Shown piece by piece: positions 1-8,200 of a stretch of 64,000 bases of DNA. The position numbers were made by a program, and so were the translations under genes. The stretch is taken from NCBI GenBank assembly GCA_934754415.1, contig CAKVIS010000001.1, forward strand, positions 1 through 64,000. The letters run 5' to 3'. Numbering within the stretch: position 1 is the first letter of the stretch; every line of letters begins with the position of its first letter. The DNA is from an uncultured Bulleidia sp. GTDB lineage: Bacteria; Bacillota_I; Bacilli_A; Erysipelotrichales; Erysipelotrichaceae. The notes under the pieces were generated by a model, which ran no database searches, had not been told where the DNA came from, and saw only the letters and a program-made list of their open reading frames with translations.

Positions 1-153
1 AAAGGACGATTATACGCACTTTGGACGATGCTTTACCTATTTTTAGCTAACATGTGTCAGATGGTCTATTATATAAAGAAATGTATTGATAGTTTTAGTA
101 ATTATTTAATGAAGAAAGAAGACTTGATTTATGGAATTGAGAGTAATAAGTGA
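1..153 (+). CDS. 3' end of an unidentified gene (partial, cut by window edge)
   Basis: Frame 1 is open from the first base to a TGA at 151-153, giving the last 50 residues of a protein whose start lies outside the window. The visible part has a hydrophobic, aromatic-rich stretch (LWTMLYLFLANM) and a lysine-rich tail. It would overlap the start of the ATP-grasp gene by 23 bases, as in a coupled operon. No family is recognised, and chance openness over 50 codons cannot be excluded. Confidence 0.4.
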   Translation, partial: KGRLYALWTMLYLFLANMCQMVYYIKKCIDSFSNYLMKKEDLIYGIESNK

Positions 154-1381
154 TGACTTTATTAAAATCGGTAAAATTTCTGTTTTGTTACGCAAGACAG
201 GAAATGATGTATACGATTTTAATTTTAGAAACCACTTTGAGTGCAAGTCAGTGGTGTCTGGAATAGATGAACCGGTTTTATTACATATAGGTGCAATTGT
301 AGATTATGCTTCAGTGGAAGAAACACTCAAAGAAATTGGGATGGTTACTTTAATCTCAGAAGAAGAACACCTTCGATGCAGTACTATTGAATGCTGGTAT
401 CCTCTTATTAAAGATAGAACTCCGTTTACGAAAATATATGATGAACTTCCTTCAACAGATAATCTATTACAGGACTTTTCTTTTCCTGTATTTATAAAAG
501 GAAATCGTCAGACAAATCACCATAAAAAATCACAATGTATCATTGAAAATGTGGAAGTATATGAAAAACTAAGAGAGGAATGGAAATCAGATGATATACT
601 CTCATGGCAGAAAGCTGCAGTTCGTGAGTATATTCCGTTACAAATCATTGATGAAACATCTTTTCCTGATATGGTGCCATTGAGTTATGAATTCCGATTC
701 TTTTATTTTGAAGGGAAGTGTATGACGTATGGTCCATATTGGTATATGGGAAAGAAATACGCATTACAGAAAGAAGAACTTGATAGTGTCTTAAAACTTA
801 CTGACTGGGTTTCAGATCAGTTGGATGTAATCTTTCTTGCCATTGATGTTGCAAAAACATTGTCTGGAGATTGGATTGTTATTGAGGTGAATGATGCTCA
901 GGAGAGTGGCTTTGTTGGAGTAAATCCAATTGTCTTATGGAATAACATAATCGAGGCTATGCAGAACTATGAAAGAATTAGACATGAAGTTCTAATTCCT
1001 GAAGGAACAGTTGTCATGTGCAAAGAGCCTCTTCCTGATATTTCACCTAAAGAAATGTGGAGTATCTGTAGTCAGTTGAAAAAGACACAAGAAATAGTCA
1101 ATGCCTTTGCTGTCGCATCAAATGAGTTCTGGTGGGTTGAAGATAATGTATATGATTATGAAGAGGGTACAGAGGAATATAAAAAAGCTTGTACAATAAC
1201 AGATGAATGGAAAGAGCTTTTGGAGTATTTGGAAGACAAAGTTGTTCAAAGAGCTAAGGAAGAGAAGCTCATGAAACAAGATGAAAACCACCCTCGTGCT
1301 ATAAGTTCACTATCGTCAATTATGGAAAAGTATGGATATCAAAACAAACAAGGCTGGTGGGTGAGAATGCCAGGTGATTGA
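131..1381 (+). CDS. ATP-grasp domain protein, R2K (CDC123-like) clade
   Basis: The 416-residue protein looks like the divergent ATP-grasp clade that includes eukaryotic CDC123, whose bacterial members are predicted to join an amino group to a peptide or other carboxylate. Visible landmarks are the lysine segment VFIKGNRQT (about 120-128), the REYIPL strand (about 165), YEFRFFYFEGK (about 186-196) and the metal-binding end of the fold, IVIEVNDAQESGF (about 250-262). The C-terminal third is acidic and tryptophan-rich and may recognise the substrate. There is no signal peptide, so it is cytoplasmic. It overlaps an open frame entering from the left and is closed by a terminator. The fold is fairly clear; the substrate is unknown. 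Confidence 0.75.
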   Translation: MELRVISDDFIKIGKISVLLRKTGNDVYDFNFRNHFECKSVVSGIDEPVLLHIGAIVDYASVEETLKEIGMVTLISEEEHLRCSTIECWYPLIKDRTPFTKIYDELPSTDNLLQDFSFPVFIKGNRQTNHHKKSQCIIENVEVYEKLREEWKSDDILSWQKAAVREYIPLQIIDETSFPDMVPLSYEFRFFYFEGKCMTYGPYWYMGKKYALQKEELDSVLKLTDWVSDQLDVIFLAIDVAKTLSGDWIVIEVNDAQESGFVGVNPIVLWNNIIEAMQNYERIRHEVLIPEGTVVMCKEPLPDISPKEMWSICSQLKKTQEIVNAFAVASNEFWWVEDNVYDYEEGTEEYKKACTITDEWKELLEYLEDKVVQRAKEEKLMKQDENHPRAISSLSSIMEKYGYQNKQGWWVRMPGD

Positions 1382-1407
1382 GTTGGTATCTGATTATTCT
1401 TCCTTAT

Positions 1408-1440
1408 AGATTCTGGATAGCTGTTCCGGAATCTTTTTAT
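1408..1440 (+). terminator. intrinsic terminator of the ATP-grasp gene
   Basis: A 10-bp stem (AGATTCTGGA with TCCGGAATCT, one G-U pair) with a 7-base loop is followed by TTTTTAT. Confidence 0.8.
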
Positions 1441-1469
1441 ATATTTCAAGATGTAAGCCCTTCCAAATA

Positions 1470-1495
1470 GTGAGAGCACTCACACTCTTAGTGTG
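1470..1495. promoter_or_regulatory. two adjacent inverted repeats upstream of the reductase gene
   Basis: GTGAG-N4-CTCAC (1470-1483) is followed directly by CACACT-CTT-AGTGTG (1481-1495); the two share three bases. They sit 50-75 bases before the flavin reductase start, where an operator is expected. The LysR gene downstream of the reductase is a plausible ligand-responsive regulator, but the link is inference. Confidence 0.4.
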
Positions 1496-1545
1496 ACTAA
1501 TTAATAAATTAACATGCTAATATATTAACAAGTAGGAGGGAAAAT

Positions 1546-3528
1546 ATGAAAAAGTTATTTTCTATGGCAATGGTATCTGCACTCGTATTAACTGCAGGAT
1601 GCTCGGCATCTAAGGGTACAGATTCCTCATCCGGATCTTTAAAAGACGGTACTTACACAGCAAGCAAACAGGGGATGAATGCTGATGTAGAAGTCGAAGT
1701 AAAGATTGCTGATGGAAAGATTGATGCAGTCACAGTCACAAGCAATGAAGAAACACCAGGTATTGGTGGAGAACTTCTCAATGCTAAGGGCGAAGTAAAA
1801 GTAAATGGTGGTGAATCACCAATTACCCGTATTCCACAGGAAATCGTTGATGGTCAGACATTGAAAGTAGACTCCGTTACAGGTGCTACTATTACAAGTT
1901 ATGCTATTATCGGTGCTGTAGGTGATGCAATTGAGCAGGCTGGTGGAAGTAAAGATGATTTCCAGACACCATTTACATCTGCTGAAGCTCAGAAAGACGT
2001 TACAAGTGATGTTGTTGTGGTTGGTGGCGGAGGCGCAGGTCTTGCTGCTGCTATTGCTGCTGCTGAAGGCGGATCCAGTGTAACAGTTATTGAAAAGAAC
2101 GGTGAAGTCGGTGGTGACACATTGGTATGTGGTGCTATTTATAATGCTCCTGATGAAGCACTTCAGAAAGAAGTCACAATGACAGATGCTGTTAAAACAA
2201 CAATTGAAAAAGCATTAAGTGAAACACCTGTAAGTGATGAACACAAGGAATTACAGGCTGAAGTACAGAAACAGTGGGATGACTATAAGGCAGCTGGAAG
2301 AACCGATCTGTTTGACTCCAAAGAATGGTATGCATTACAGACATGGATCAATGGGGATAAGGTTGCTGACTTAGATCTTGTTAAGAAACTGTGTTATGAC
2401 TCTTATGAAGACTATGAATGGATTAAAGGTTTAGGCATGGGCTTCTCCGATAAGATTTCTCAGGGTGCAGGATCTCTGTGGCAGAGAACTCATACATCTA
2501 CAATGAACATGGGTACAGGTTTCATTTCTACATATTTAGATAAGATTGAAGCTATGGACAATGTTCAGATTATTACTGAAGCTACAGCTAAATCTTTAGT
2601 AAAAGATGGTGATAAGGTTACAGCTGTGAAATGTGTAGATCAGCAGGGTAATGAATTTACAGCTACAGCTAACCAGGGTGTTATTCTTTCCACAGGTGGA
2701 TTTGCTGCTAACTCCAAGATGGTTCAGGAATACAACACAAGCGGTAAGTGGGATGATTTAAGTAAAGTTATGACAACTAACAGAACATCCTGCTCTCAGG
2801 GTGATGGTATCACTATGGCAGCTGAAATCGGTGCTTCTTTAACAGATATGGAACAGATTCAGTTACTGTACTTAGGAAATACTAAAGACGGTCAGCTGAC
2901 AAAGTATCCACCAAGAGACGTTAACGGAACTGACCAGATTATCTTTATCAATAACCAGGGTGAAAGATTCGTAAGAGAAGACGGACGCAGAGATGAAATC
3001 TGTTTAGGTGTTCTTGCTCAGCCAGATGCTATGTTCTATATGCTTGAAAGTTGCGATGGTGCAGGGTATGTAGACATCAATGATCCTGACTGGAGAAGTG
3101 CTGACGGTTTTACATTACAGTATCTTGAAGATAACGGATATATCTTAGTAGCTGACACATTAGAAGAAATGGCTGAAAAGATTGGTTGTGATCCTAAGAC
3201 ATTACAGGCAACTGTTGATACATTCAATGGATGTGTAGATGGAAATACGGATGAATTCGGACGTACATTATTCTCTACTAAGTTAGAAAATGGTCCATGG
3301 GTTGCTACAGCAAGACAGGCTTGTGTACATCATACAATGGGTGGTGTTACAATCGATACAGAAGCACATGTATTAGATGAATCTGGTAATCCAATCCAGG
3401 GCTTATATGCAGCTGGTGAAATTACAGGTGGTATCCACGGTGCTAATCGTTTAGGTGGTAATGCTGTTGTTGATACAGTTGTATTCGGAAGAACAGCTGG
3501 TGAACAGGTAGTTGCTGACAACAAATAA
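1546..3528 (+). CDS. extracellular flavinylated FAD-dependent reductase lipoprotein (fumarate/urocanate reductase family)
   Basis: A lipoprotein signal peptide ends at LTAGC (Cys19). An FMN-binding domain follows (about 30-133) with the ApbE flavinylation motif D109-S-V-T112-G-A-T115, where FMN is attached to the second Thr. From about 153 there is a fumarate-reductase-type FAD domain with GGGGAGLAAA (160-169) and the C-terminal flavin motif around GGIHGANRLGG. This is the layout of secreted fumarate, urocanate and related enoate reductases of Gram-positive gut bacteria, which take electrons from a membrane system and use a small unsaturated acid as terminal acceptor. The substrate cannot be read from the sequence. 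AGGAGG precedes the ATG. ApbE and Rnf genes about 26-33 kb downstream would supply the flavin and the electrons. Confidence 0.88.
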   Translation: MKKLFSMAMVSALVLTAGCSASKGTDSSSGSLKDGTYTASKQGMNADVEVEVKIADGKIDAVTVTSNEETPGIGGELLNAKGEVKVNGGESPITRIPQEIVDGQTLKVDSVTGATITSYAIIGAVGDAIEQAGGSKDDFQTPFTSAEAQKDVTSDVVVVGGGGAGLAAAIAAAEGGSSVTVIEKNGEVGGDTLVCGAIYNAPDEALQKEVTMTDAVKTTIEKALSETPVSDEHKELQAEVQKQWDDYKAAGRTDLFDSKEWYALQTWINGDKVADLDLVKKLCYDSYEDYEWIKGLGMGFSDKISQGAGSLWQRTHTSTMNMGTGFISTYLDKIEAMDNVQIITEATAKSLVKDGDKVTAVKCVDQQGNEFTATANQGVILSTGGFAANSKMVQEYNTSGKWDDLSKVMTTNRTSCSQGDGITMAAEIGASLTDMEQIQLLYLGNTKDGQLTKYPPRDVNGTDQIIFINNQGERFVREDGRRDEICLGVLAQPDAMFYMLESCDGAGYVDINDPDWRSADGFTLQYLEDNGYILVADTLEEMAEKIGCDPKTLQATVDTFNGCVDGNTDEFGRTLFSTKLENGPWVATARQACVHHTMGGVTIDTEAHVLDESGNPIQGLYAAGEITGGIHGANRLGGNAVVDTVVFGRTAGEQVVADNK

Positions 3529-3539
3529 ATGTTTACTTT

Positions 3540-3574
3540 GAGTCACTTCTTTATCTGAAGTGACTCTTTCTTCT
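3540..3574 (+). terminator. terminator of the reductase gene
   Basis: A 10-bp stem (AGTCACTTC and GAAGTGACT plus one outer G-C pair) with a 7-base loop is followed by TTTCTTCT. Confidence 0.8.
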
Positions 3575-3596
3575 GAAAAAGGAATATACTATACCT

Positions 3597-4517
3597 ATGG
3601 ATATTAAGCAGTTAAAAACATTTGCAGTTCTTGCAAAAGAAAAAAATTATATTAAAGCTGGGGAAGTCTTAAACTATGCTCCAAGTACACTGGCAAAACA
3701 TGTACATGCTCTGGAAAATGAATTTAATACCACTCTGGTGGAATTTAGTAATGGCTCCATTCAATTAACGCCTCAGGGCACAAAATTTCTGGAGTATGCC
3801 CTGGAAATGCTGAAAGTGTATGATGCATGTGCAACGGAATTTGAAACCAATACGGACAGGAATAAAATTCTTGTAGCAGGTGGAGAACTGATGGTAGCTT
3901 TCAGTTTTGGTCCCTTCTTTCAAAACTACCAGAAAGATCTTGAACATGTTTCAGTGGAAATCAATACCATTTGCTGTTCTAAGGTGCCTAAATGGCTGGA
4001 TGCACATGAATGTGATATTGGCTATGTACAGATGGTAGACATGAGTGAAAGTGAAGGGGCTAAAGTGATTCCTTTATTTCAGGAAAAGTTATGTGTCATG
4101 GCCTCGCCTGACCATCCTTTAGCTCATCAGGAAAGAGTATGTCTTGCCGATTTTGAAGGATTCAGTTTTACCTATACCTATTCTGAATGCTGTTTTACTG
4201 ATCTTTTCAGAAAACAGTTAAAACAGGCAGGAATTCAATTGGAAAGCGAACTGTTTTTAGGCTCTGTCACAGCAGTCGTGGACAGCTGTCTGAAAAGAAA
4301 TAATCTTTGCCTGATTCCTTATGTGGCAATAGACAAGATCAAAGAACTTGGTTTGGTTCCTTTACATTGGGTGGATTCCTTCAACATCTTCGACTGTATT
4401 CTTACAAAAAACCCAATCCAAAAAAATGATGGATTGTATCCTTTATTGCAGGCTTCAAAGGCATATTGCCAGTATTTGAAACAGGAAGAACACACAAAAA
4501 ATATCGTATTATTGTAA
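3597..4517 (+). CDS. LysR-family transcriptional regulator
   Basis: The 306-residue protein has the LysR layout: a winged helix-turn-helix at residues 1-60 (start MDIKQLKTFAVLAKEKNY, recognition region YAPSTLAKHVHALE) and a two-lobed co-inducer domain from about 90. LysR proteins bind T-N11-A type sites and respond to a small metabolite. It lies just downstream of the reductase and is separated from it by a terminator, so it may control that gene, for example by sensing the acceptor acid. It has its own terminator. Confidence 0.88.
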   Translation: MDIKQLKTFAVLAKEKNYIKAGEVLNYAPSTLAKHVHALENEFNTTLVEFSNGSIQLTPQGTKFLEYALEMLKVYDACATEFETNTDRNKILVAGGELMVAFSFGPFFQNYQKDLEHVSVEINTICCSKVPKWLDAHECDIGYVQMVDMSESEGAKVIPLFQEKLCVMASPDHPLAHQERVCLADFEGFSFTYTYSECCFTDLFRKQLKQAGIQLESELFLGSVTAVVDSCLKRNNLCLIPYVAIDKIKELGLVPLHWVDSFNIFDCILTKNPIQKNDGLYPLLQASKAYCQYLKQEEHTKNIVLL

Positions 4518-4542
4518 AAGGGCACAATTTTGTGCCCTTTTA
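4516..4542 (+). terminator. terminator of the LysR gene
   Basis: An 11-bp perfect stem (AAAAGGGCACA, loop ATTT, TGTGCCCTTTT) starts inside the stop codon. It is symmetric enough to act on both strands. Confidence 0.85.
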
Positions 4543-4632
4543 TATGCCATACTGCAAATGGGATGGATAACATCAGAAGTACATAGTGTGGGGCTATGTA
4601 CTTAATGAAGGATTTTTCTCAAGGAGGACAAC

Positions 4633-5250
4633 ATGGGTACAATACAAATAACAGGAAAAGCTGCAAGAAAGGTAGAATGTGATCTTCTGGAATACACATT
4701 GACTTTTACAAGAACAAAAGGCTCGGTTTCACTTGCCGTAGAGGCTGTAGAAAGGGATATGGAAAAAACACTGGAAGCTTTAAGGAATTTTGGTGTTGCA
4801 ATAGAACACATTCATGTGGAAAAAGATGCTGTTGATGAAGGCTACAGTCAGAAAGATATAGCAGTATTCGAGTGTGAAAGAAAAGTGAGATTTCGGATAA
4901 AGGCGGATAATGCTTTTACCAACAGAGTGATGGATATTCTGAAAAATAAGCAGATTTCAGCTCTTGTGGATACAAATTATTACTATTCTGAAGAACAGAA
5001 ACTTAGAAAAGAATTATTAAAAGAAGCTCTGCTGGATTCGAAATCTAAAGCAGAACTTCTGGCTGAGGCTAATCAACAGATATTGCAGGGGATTGAAAAA
5101 ATAGAAGAAATCGGAATACACGAGGATCCTTTGGATTTCATGTGTATCGGGCAGGCAAAATATACGGAACGTAAATCTTTGTCTGACCAGCTGGGAAATA
5201 AAGAGTTAAATATTGAAGCAGAAATCCTGGTGACATGGAATATTCAATAG
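4633..5250 (+). CDS. SIMPL domain (YggE-like, DUF541) protein
   Basis: The 205-residue protein carries the SIMPL fold along its whole length: an early ITGKAARKVECDLLEYTLTF strand set, an LRNFGVAIEHI segment and the C-terminal ELNIEAEILVTWNI strands. Known relatives are periplasmic or signalling-associated, but this one has no signal peptide and is probably cytoplasmic. AAGGAGG lies 8 bases before the ATG. It runs tail to tail with yitT and overlaps that gene by 7 bases. Function within the family is poorly defined. Confidence 0.75.
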   Translation: MGTIQITGKAARKVECDLLEYTLTFTRTKGSVSLAVEAVERDMEKTLEALRNFGVAIEHIHVEKDAVDEGYSQKDIAVFECERKVRFRIKADNAFTNRVMDILKNKQISALVDTNYYYSEEQKLRKELLKEALLDSKSKAELLAEANQQILQGIEKIEEIGIHEDPLDFMCIGQAKYTERKSLSDQLGNKELNIEAEILVTWNIQ

Positions 5251-6068
5251 GTAAAACGATATCCTTGTACACCTTTGACATCAGACAGGATGATAAAAGC
5301 TTCAGGATCAATTTCCTGTACGGATTGTTTGACAGCATTCAGTTTTTGAATAGGGATGGCACAGAGGATTACTTCGGTATTCTGCTTTGTGTATCCCTGT
5401 TTTCCATCCAGCAGAGTGATGCCGACATCATTCACTGTTAAAAGTGCATGCTGAAGTTTTTCTGTCTGTTTTGAAATGATACATAATTGTACAAGGGAAG
5501 TGCCTTTTAATAAGATTTTATGCAGTACGACAGTACTTACAAAGATAGCACAGATACCATAGAGTACTTCTTCTTTTGTGTGAAATGGCACCTGTAATGC
5601 CAAAACACAGATATCCACACCATTGACCGCATAAGACAGCGGAACTGGTGTTTTTTTATGAATGAGTAATGCAAGAATGTCCAATCCTCCGCTGCTTCCG
5701 TCATTGCTTAATATCAGCCCTGCACCGGTACCTAATAATGCCCCTCCGACTATGCTTGCAAAAAAGATATCTTCCACCATAGGATGTAAAGCGCTGCAGT
5801 CATTGAAGAAGGAAAAGGCTATTGGAAACACAATGGAAGACACAAGAGTTTTAAATGCAAAGTTTTTTCCAAAACATACATAGCCTGTAATGAATAAAAC
5901 AATGGTTAATCCATACACGTAGGCATTTAAAGAAATCGGAAACAGGTTCTGCAAGACTGTGCATAATCCTGAAACCCCTCCAAGTAATACATGATGGTCT
6001 AAAAGAAATACGCTCAGACCAAAGGCGGTAAGAATATTACCAATAATGATTTTGATGACTTTCTGCAT
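5244..6068 (-). CDS. YitT family membrane protein with DUF2179 domain
   Basis: The 274-residue protein has five to six hydrophobic segments in the first 170 residues, including the glycine-rich FLLDHHVLLGGVSGL region typical of YitT. A soluble C-terminal DUF2179 domain ends in ILSDVKGVQGYRF. The family is widespread in Firmicutes and its transport or sensing role is unknown. GAGGAGG lies 5 bases upstream of the ATG. It is divergent from the Crp/Fnr gene, sharing an 83-base control region. Confidence 0.85.
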   Translation of the reverse strand: MQKVIKIIIGNILTAFGLSVFLLDHHVLLGGVSGLCTVLQNLFPISLNAYVYGLTIVLFITGYVCFGKNFAFKTLVSSIVFPIAFSFFNDCSALHPMVEDIFFASIVGGALLGTGAGLILSNDGSSGGLDILALLIHKKTPVPLSYAVNGVDICVLALQVPFHTKEEVLYGICAIFVSTVVLHKILLKGTSLVQLCIISKQTEKLQHALLTVNDVGITLLDGKQGYTKQNTEVILCAIPIQKLNAVKQSVQEIDPEAFIILSDVKGVQGYRFTY

Positions 6069-6121
6069 ACATTCCTCCTCTTTTTACAAAAAAGAAGATA
6101 TACTACTTTATACAGAAAGAA

Positions 6122-6137
6122 TGTAGCAGAAACTACA
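6122..6137. promoter_or_regulatory. candidate Crp/Fnr-type operator
   Basis: TGTAG-N6-CTACA is a perfect 5+5 inverted repeat with the spacing used by the Crp/Fnr family. It is 14 bases before the ATG of the Crp/Fnr gene and in the shared region with yitT, which suggests autoregulation. The half-site differs from classical TGTGA. Confidence 0.4.
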
Positions 6138-6151
6138 AAATGGTGATTTGA

Positions 6152-6796
6152 ATGACATCTTTGAATACACAATGGCTTCATGTGCTGGAATCTTACTCCA
6201 TAGAGAAAGCTTTACCTGCTGATACAGCAATCTACAGAACCAATGAAAAAGCAGATGTGCTGTATATTGTAAAAAAAGGCAGAATACGTGTCTACGCCAT
6301 TACCGGTAATGGAGAAGAAATCAATTATGAGGTTCTTGGAAAAGGGAAAATCTTTGGTGAAACCTGTCTTCTGGAAAAAGGAATCCGTCCTGTCAATGCC
6401 AGTACTGTTACGGAGACAGTGTTACTGATGCTTTCAAAAGAGAGCTTTGAAAGCCTTGTACAGGAGTATCCTTCTTTAAGTATGCTGTTGATGAAGATGA
6501 TGGCAGAATCCAACAATACGTTATGTGATGCCTTACGTATTCACAAAGAATATAACAGTTTTCAGAAAGTAGTCTATTTTCTTCTGAAAACAACAGAAAA
6601 GGAGGTACCTGAAAATGGTATCCGTGATGGCATTTTGCCATATACCCATCAGGATATTGCCAATAGTCTGCAGATGCACAGGGTAACAGTCTCAAAAGTT
6701 CTGGATACATTGCAGAATAAAGGATATATTCGCATGAAATATAAGTGTATACAGGTAGTGAAGAGAACAGAAATGATGCAGGAATATCTCTCATGA
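6152..6796 (+). CDS. Crp/Fnr family transcriptional regulator
   Basis: The 214-residue protein has an N-terminal cyclic-nucleotide-binding-type beta roll (about 15-115, with VLYIVKKGRIRVY and GEEINYEVLGKGKIFGE), a dimer helix, and a C-terminal winged helix-turn-helix (about 160-205, YTHQDIANSLQMHRVTVSKVL). No N-terminal cysteine cluster is present, so it is not an Fe-S Fnr sensor. The effector is unknown. An inverted repeat TGTAG-N6-CTACA precedes it. Confidence 0.88.
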   Translation: MTSLNTQWLHVLESYSIEKALPADTAIYRTNEKADVLYIVKKGRIRVYAITGNGEEINYEVLGKGKIFGETCLLEKGIRPVNASTVTETVLLMLSKESFESLVQEYPSLSMLLMKMMAESNNTLCDALRIHKEYNSFQKVVYFLLKTTEKEVPENGIRDGILPYTHQDIANSLQMHRVTVSKVLDTLQNKGYIRMKYKCIQVVKRTEMMQEYLS

Positions 6797-6829
6797 AACA
6801 ATTTTCATGAAAAATATCTGTAAAATATG

Positions 6830-6858
6830 TTGACATATGAAAACAATAGAATTAAACT
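6830..6858 (+). promoter_or_regulatory. sigma-A promoter of the T-box operon
   Basis: TTGACA (6830-6835), 17 bases, then TAAACT (6853-6858). It lies just upstream of the T-box leader, giving a start near 6865. Confidence 0.65.
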
Positions 6859-6864
6859 ACAGAC

Positions 6865-7106
6865 AACTTCAATGAACAGAAGAGTAGCTGTACAGGAACT
6901 TATAGCGAGTCAGAACAGAGTGGAAGTCTGACAAGGGAAGGTATAGTGAAGCGCATCTGCCAGAAGTCTTCATGAACTTACCAGTAGTGAAGAACGAATA
7001 ACCTGCGTTAAAGGTAAGAGTGATCAGGTAGAGTCATACCTGGTAACCAGTGTGGTACCGCGATAACATGTCGTCTCTGGATATTTCAGAGATGACATTT
7101 TTTATT
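6865..7106 (+). promoter_or_regulatory. T-box riboswitch leader (tRNA-sensing) with terminator
   Basis: The leader has the T-box landmarks in order: an AGAGTAG motif of the Stem I specifier loop (about 6880), a distal stem GTCAG/CTGAC with AGCGAG nearby (about 6905-6932), the antiterminator bulge TGGTACCGCG (7053-7062), and a terminator of 11 bp (TGTCGTCTCTG with CAGAGATGACA, 7069-7097) followed by TTTTTT. Uncharged tRNA would stabilise the antiterminator and switch on the transporter operon downstream. The specifier codon could not be fixed by eye; the segment near 6951-6960 is where it should lie. Confidence 0.85.
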
Positions 7107-7123
7107 TACCGGAGGTGAGTGCA

Positions 7124-7210
7124 ATGCTTGAACGACGAAGATACAGAGTACAGATTCAAAAAAGTTTAAAAAAGGAAAAAGGAGAAAACGTATATGAAAT
7201 TCACATTTAA
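7124..7210 (+). CDS. small basic ORF between T-box and transporter (leader peptide candidate)
   Basis: A 28-codon ORF starts at ATG 7124, 8 bases after a near-perfect GGAGGTGA ribosome site (7111-7118), directly behind the T-box terminator. The product is very basic (begins MLERRRYRVQIQKSLKK). It stops 17 bases inside the substrate-binding protein gene, so translation of the two could be coupled. No homology is recognised. The good ribosome site argues that it is translated. Confidence 0.5.
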   Translation: MLERRRYRVQIQKSLKKEKGENVYEIHI

Positions 7211-8171
7211 ACAATTAGGCATTGCTGCCATGGCATTAACACTTACAGCCTGCTCTTCAGGTACAGCTTCCACAGATACAACAACTTCTTCCGCAGATCC
7301 GGATGCTTCAGCAAGCACATGGGTATATGACGGACCAGGTTATGATGCGTTGTATGAAGATCTTGGAAAGGCAGATGTTGATCTTTCCAATGCGGATGGA
7401 AAATTAAAGGCAATTATTGATTCAGGTAAACTGGTGATGGCTACCTCTCCTGACTTTCCACCTAGTGAATTCGTAGATGAATTAACAGGGGATGTCAAAG
7501 GATCTGATGTCATGCTTGCACAGTATATTGCTAACAGTCTTGGTGTTGAACTTGAAGTAGAAACAATGGACTTTAATGCTGTACTGACAGCTGTAGATAC
7601 AGGGAAAGCAGATGTAGGTATTTCTGGTTTTGGGTATAAGGCAGACAGAGCAGAACAGTTTGAACTGTCTATTGGCTATGAAGCAAACTCTGCAGCTTCT
7701 CATCATACCCTGCTTGTAAGAACAGAAGATGCGGATAAGTATAACAGTCTTTCAGATTTTGCAGGTAAAAAGATTGATGCACAGGCAAACAGCTTACAGG
7801 AAATGTATGTGAATGATCAGATTGCTGATGCTGAATTAACACTTGTATCCACTTTGGATCAGGCATTACTGGAACTGCAGAGCGGTAAGGTTGATGCAGT
7901 AGCATTACCTTCCACAACAGCTAAAAACTATGCCGAAGCAAAGAGTACAGGTGGAATGTTCACAAGTGTTTATGAAACAAAGGGGATTGAATTTGATCTT
8001 TCTCAGTATAAGGAAACAGCAGGTAATGTTGTAGCCTGCAAGAAAGGTGAAACAAGTCTTATCAATGCCATTAATGAAATTATTCAGCAGATGATGGATA
8101 AAGGTCTGTATGCAGATATGTACTATGCTGCATGTGATGCTGCAGGAGTACAGCCAAGTTCTGAAGAATGA
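7194..8171 (+). CDS. polar amino acid ABC transporter substrate-binding lipoprotein
   Basis: The 325-residue protein has a lipoprotein signal (LTLTACSS, Cys20) and a family 3 solute-binding domain (about 75-315), beginning KLVMATSPDFPPSEF and including ADVGISGFGYKADRAEQF. It captures an amino acid outside the membrane and passes it to the permease and ATPase encoded next. The ligand class (polar, charged or sulphur amino acid) is not resolved. The T-box implies that the amino acid carried by the sensed tRNA is the substrate or part of it. Confidence 0.88.
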   Translation: MKFTFKQLGIAAMALTLTACSSGTASTDTTTSSADPDASASTWVYDGPGYDALYEDLGKADVDLSNADGKLKAIIDSGKLVMATSPDFPPSEFVDELTGDVKGSDVMLAQYIANSLGVELEVETMDFNAVLTAVDTGKADVGISGFGYKADRAEQFELSIGYEANSAASHHTLLVRTEDADKYNSLSDFAGKKIDAQANSLQEMYVNDQIADAELTLVSTLDQALLELQSGKVDAVALPSTTAKNYAEAKSTGGMFTSVYETKGIEFDLSQYKETAGNVVACKKGETSLINAINEIIQQMMDKGLYADMYYAACDAAGVQPSSEE

Positions 8172-8200
8172 TGAAACAAAACTAGGAAAGAGAGGGAACT

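Noticed and set aside
6790..6812. Terminator at the end of the Crp/Fnr gene (TCATGAAA/TTTTCATGA)
   Set aside because: The hairpin is weak and followed by A-rich sequence, not T.
6951..6960. Assignment of the T-box specifier (CAT or ATC near 6954)
   Set aside because: Stem I could not be folded with certainty by eye, so the amino acid is left open.
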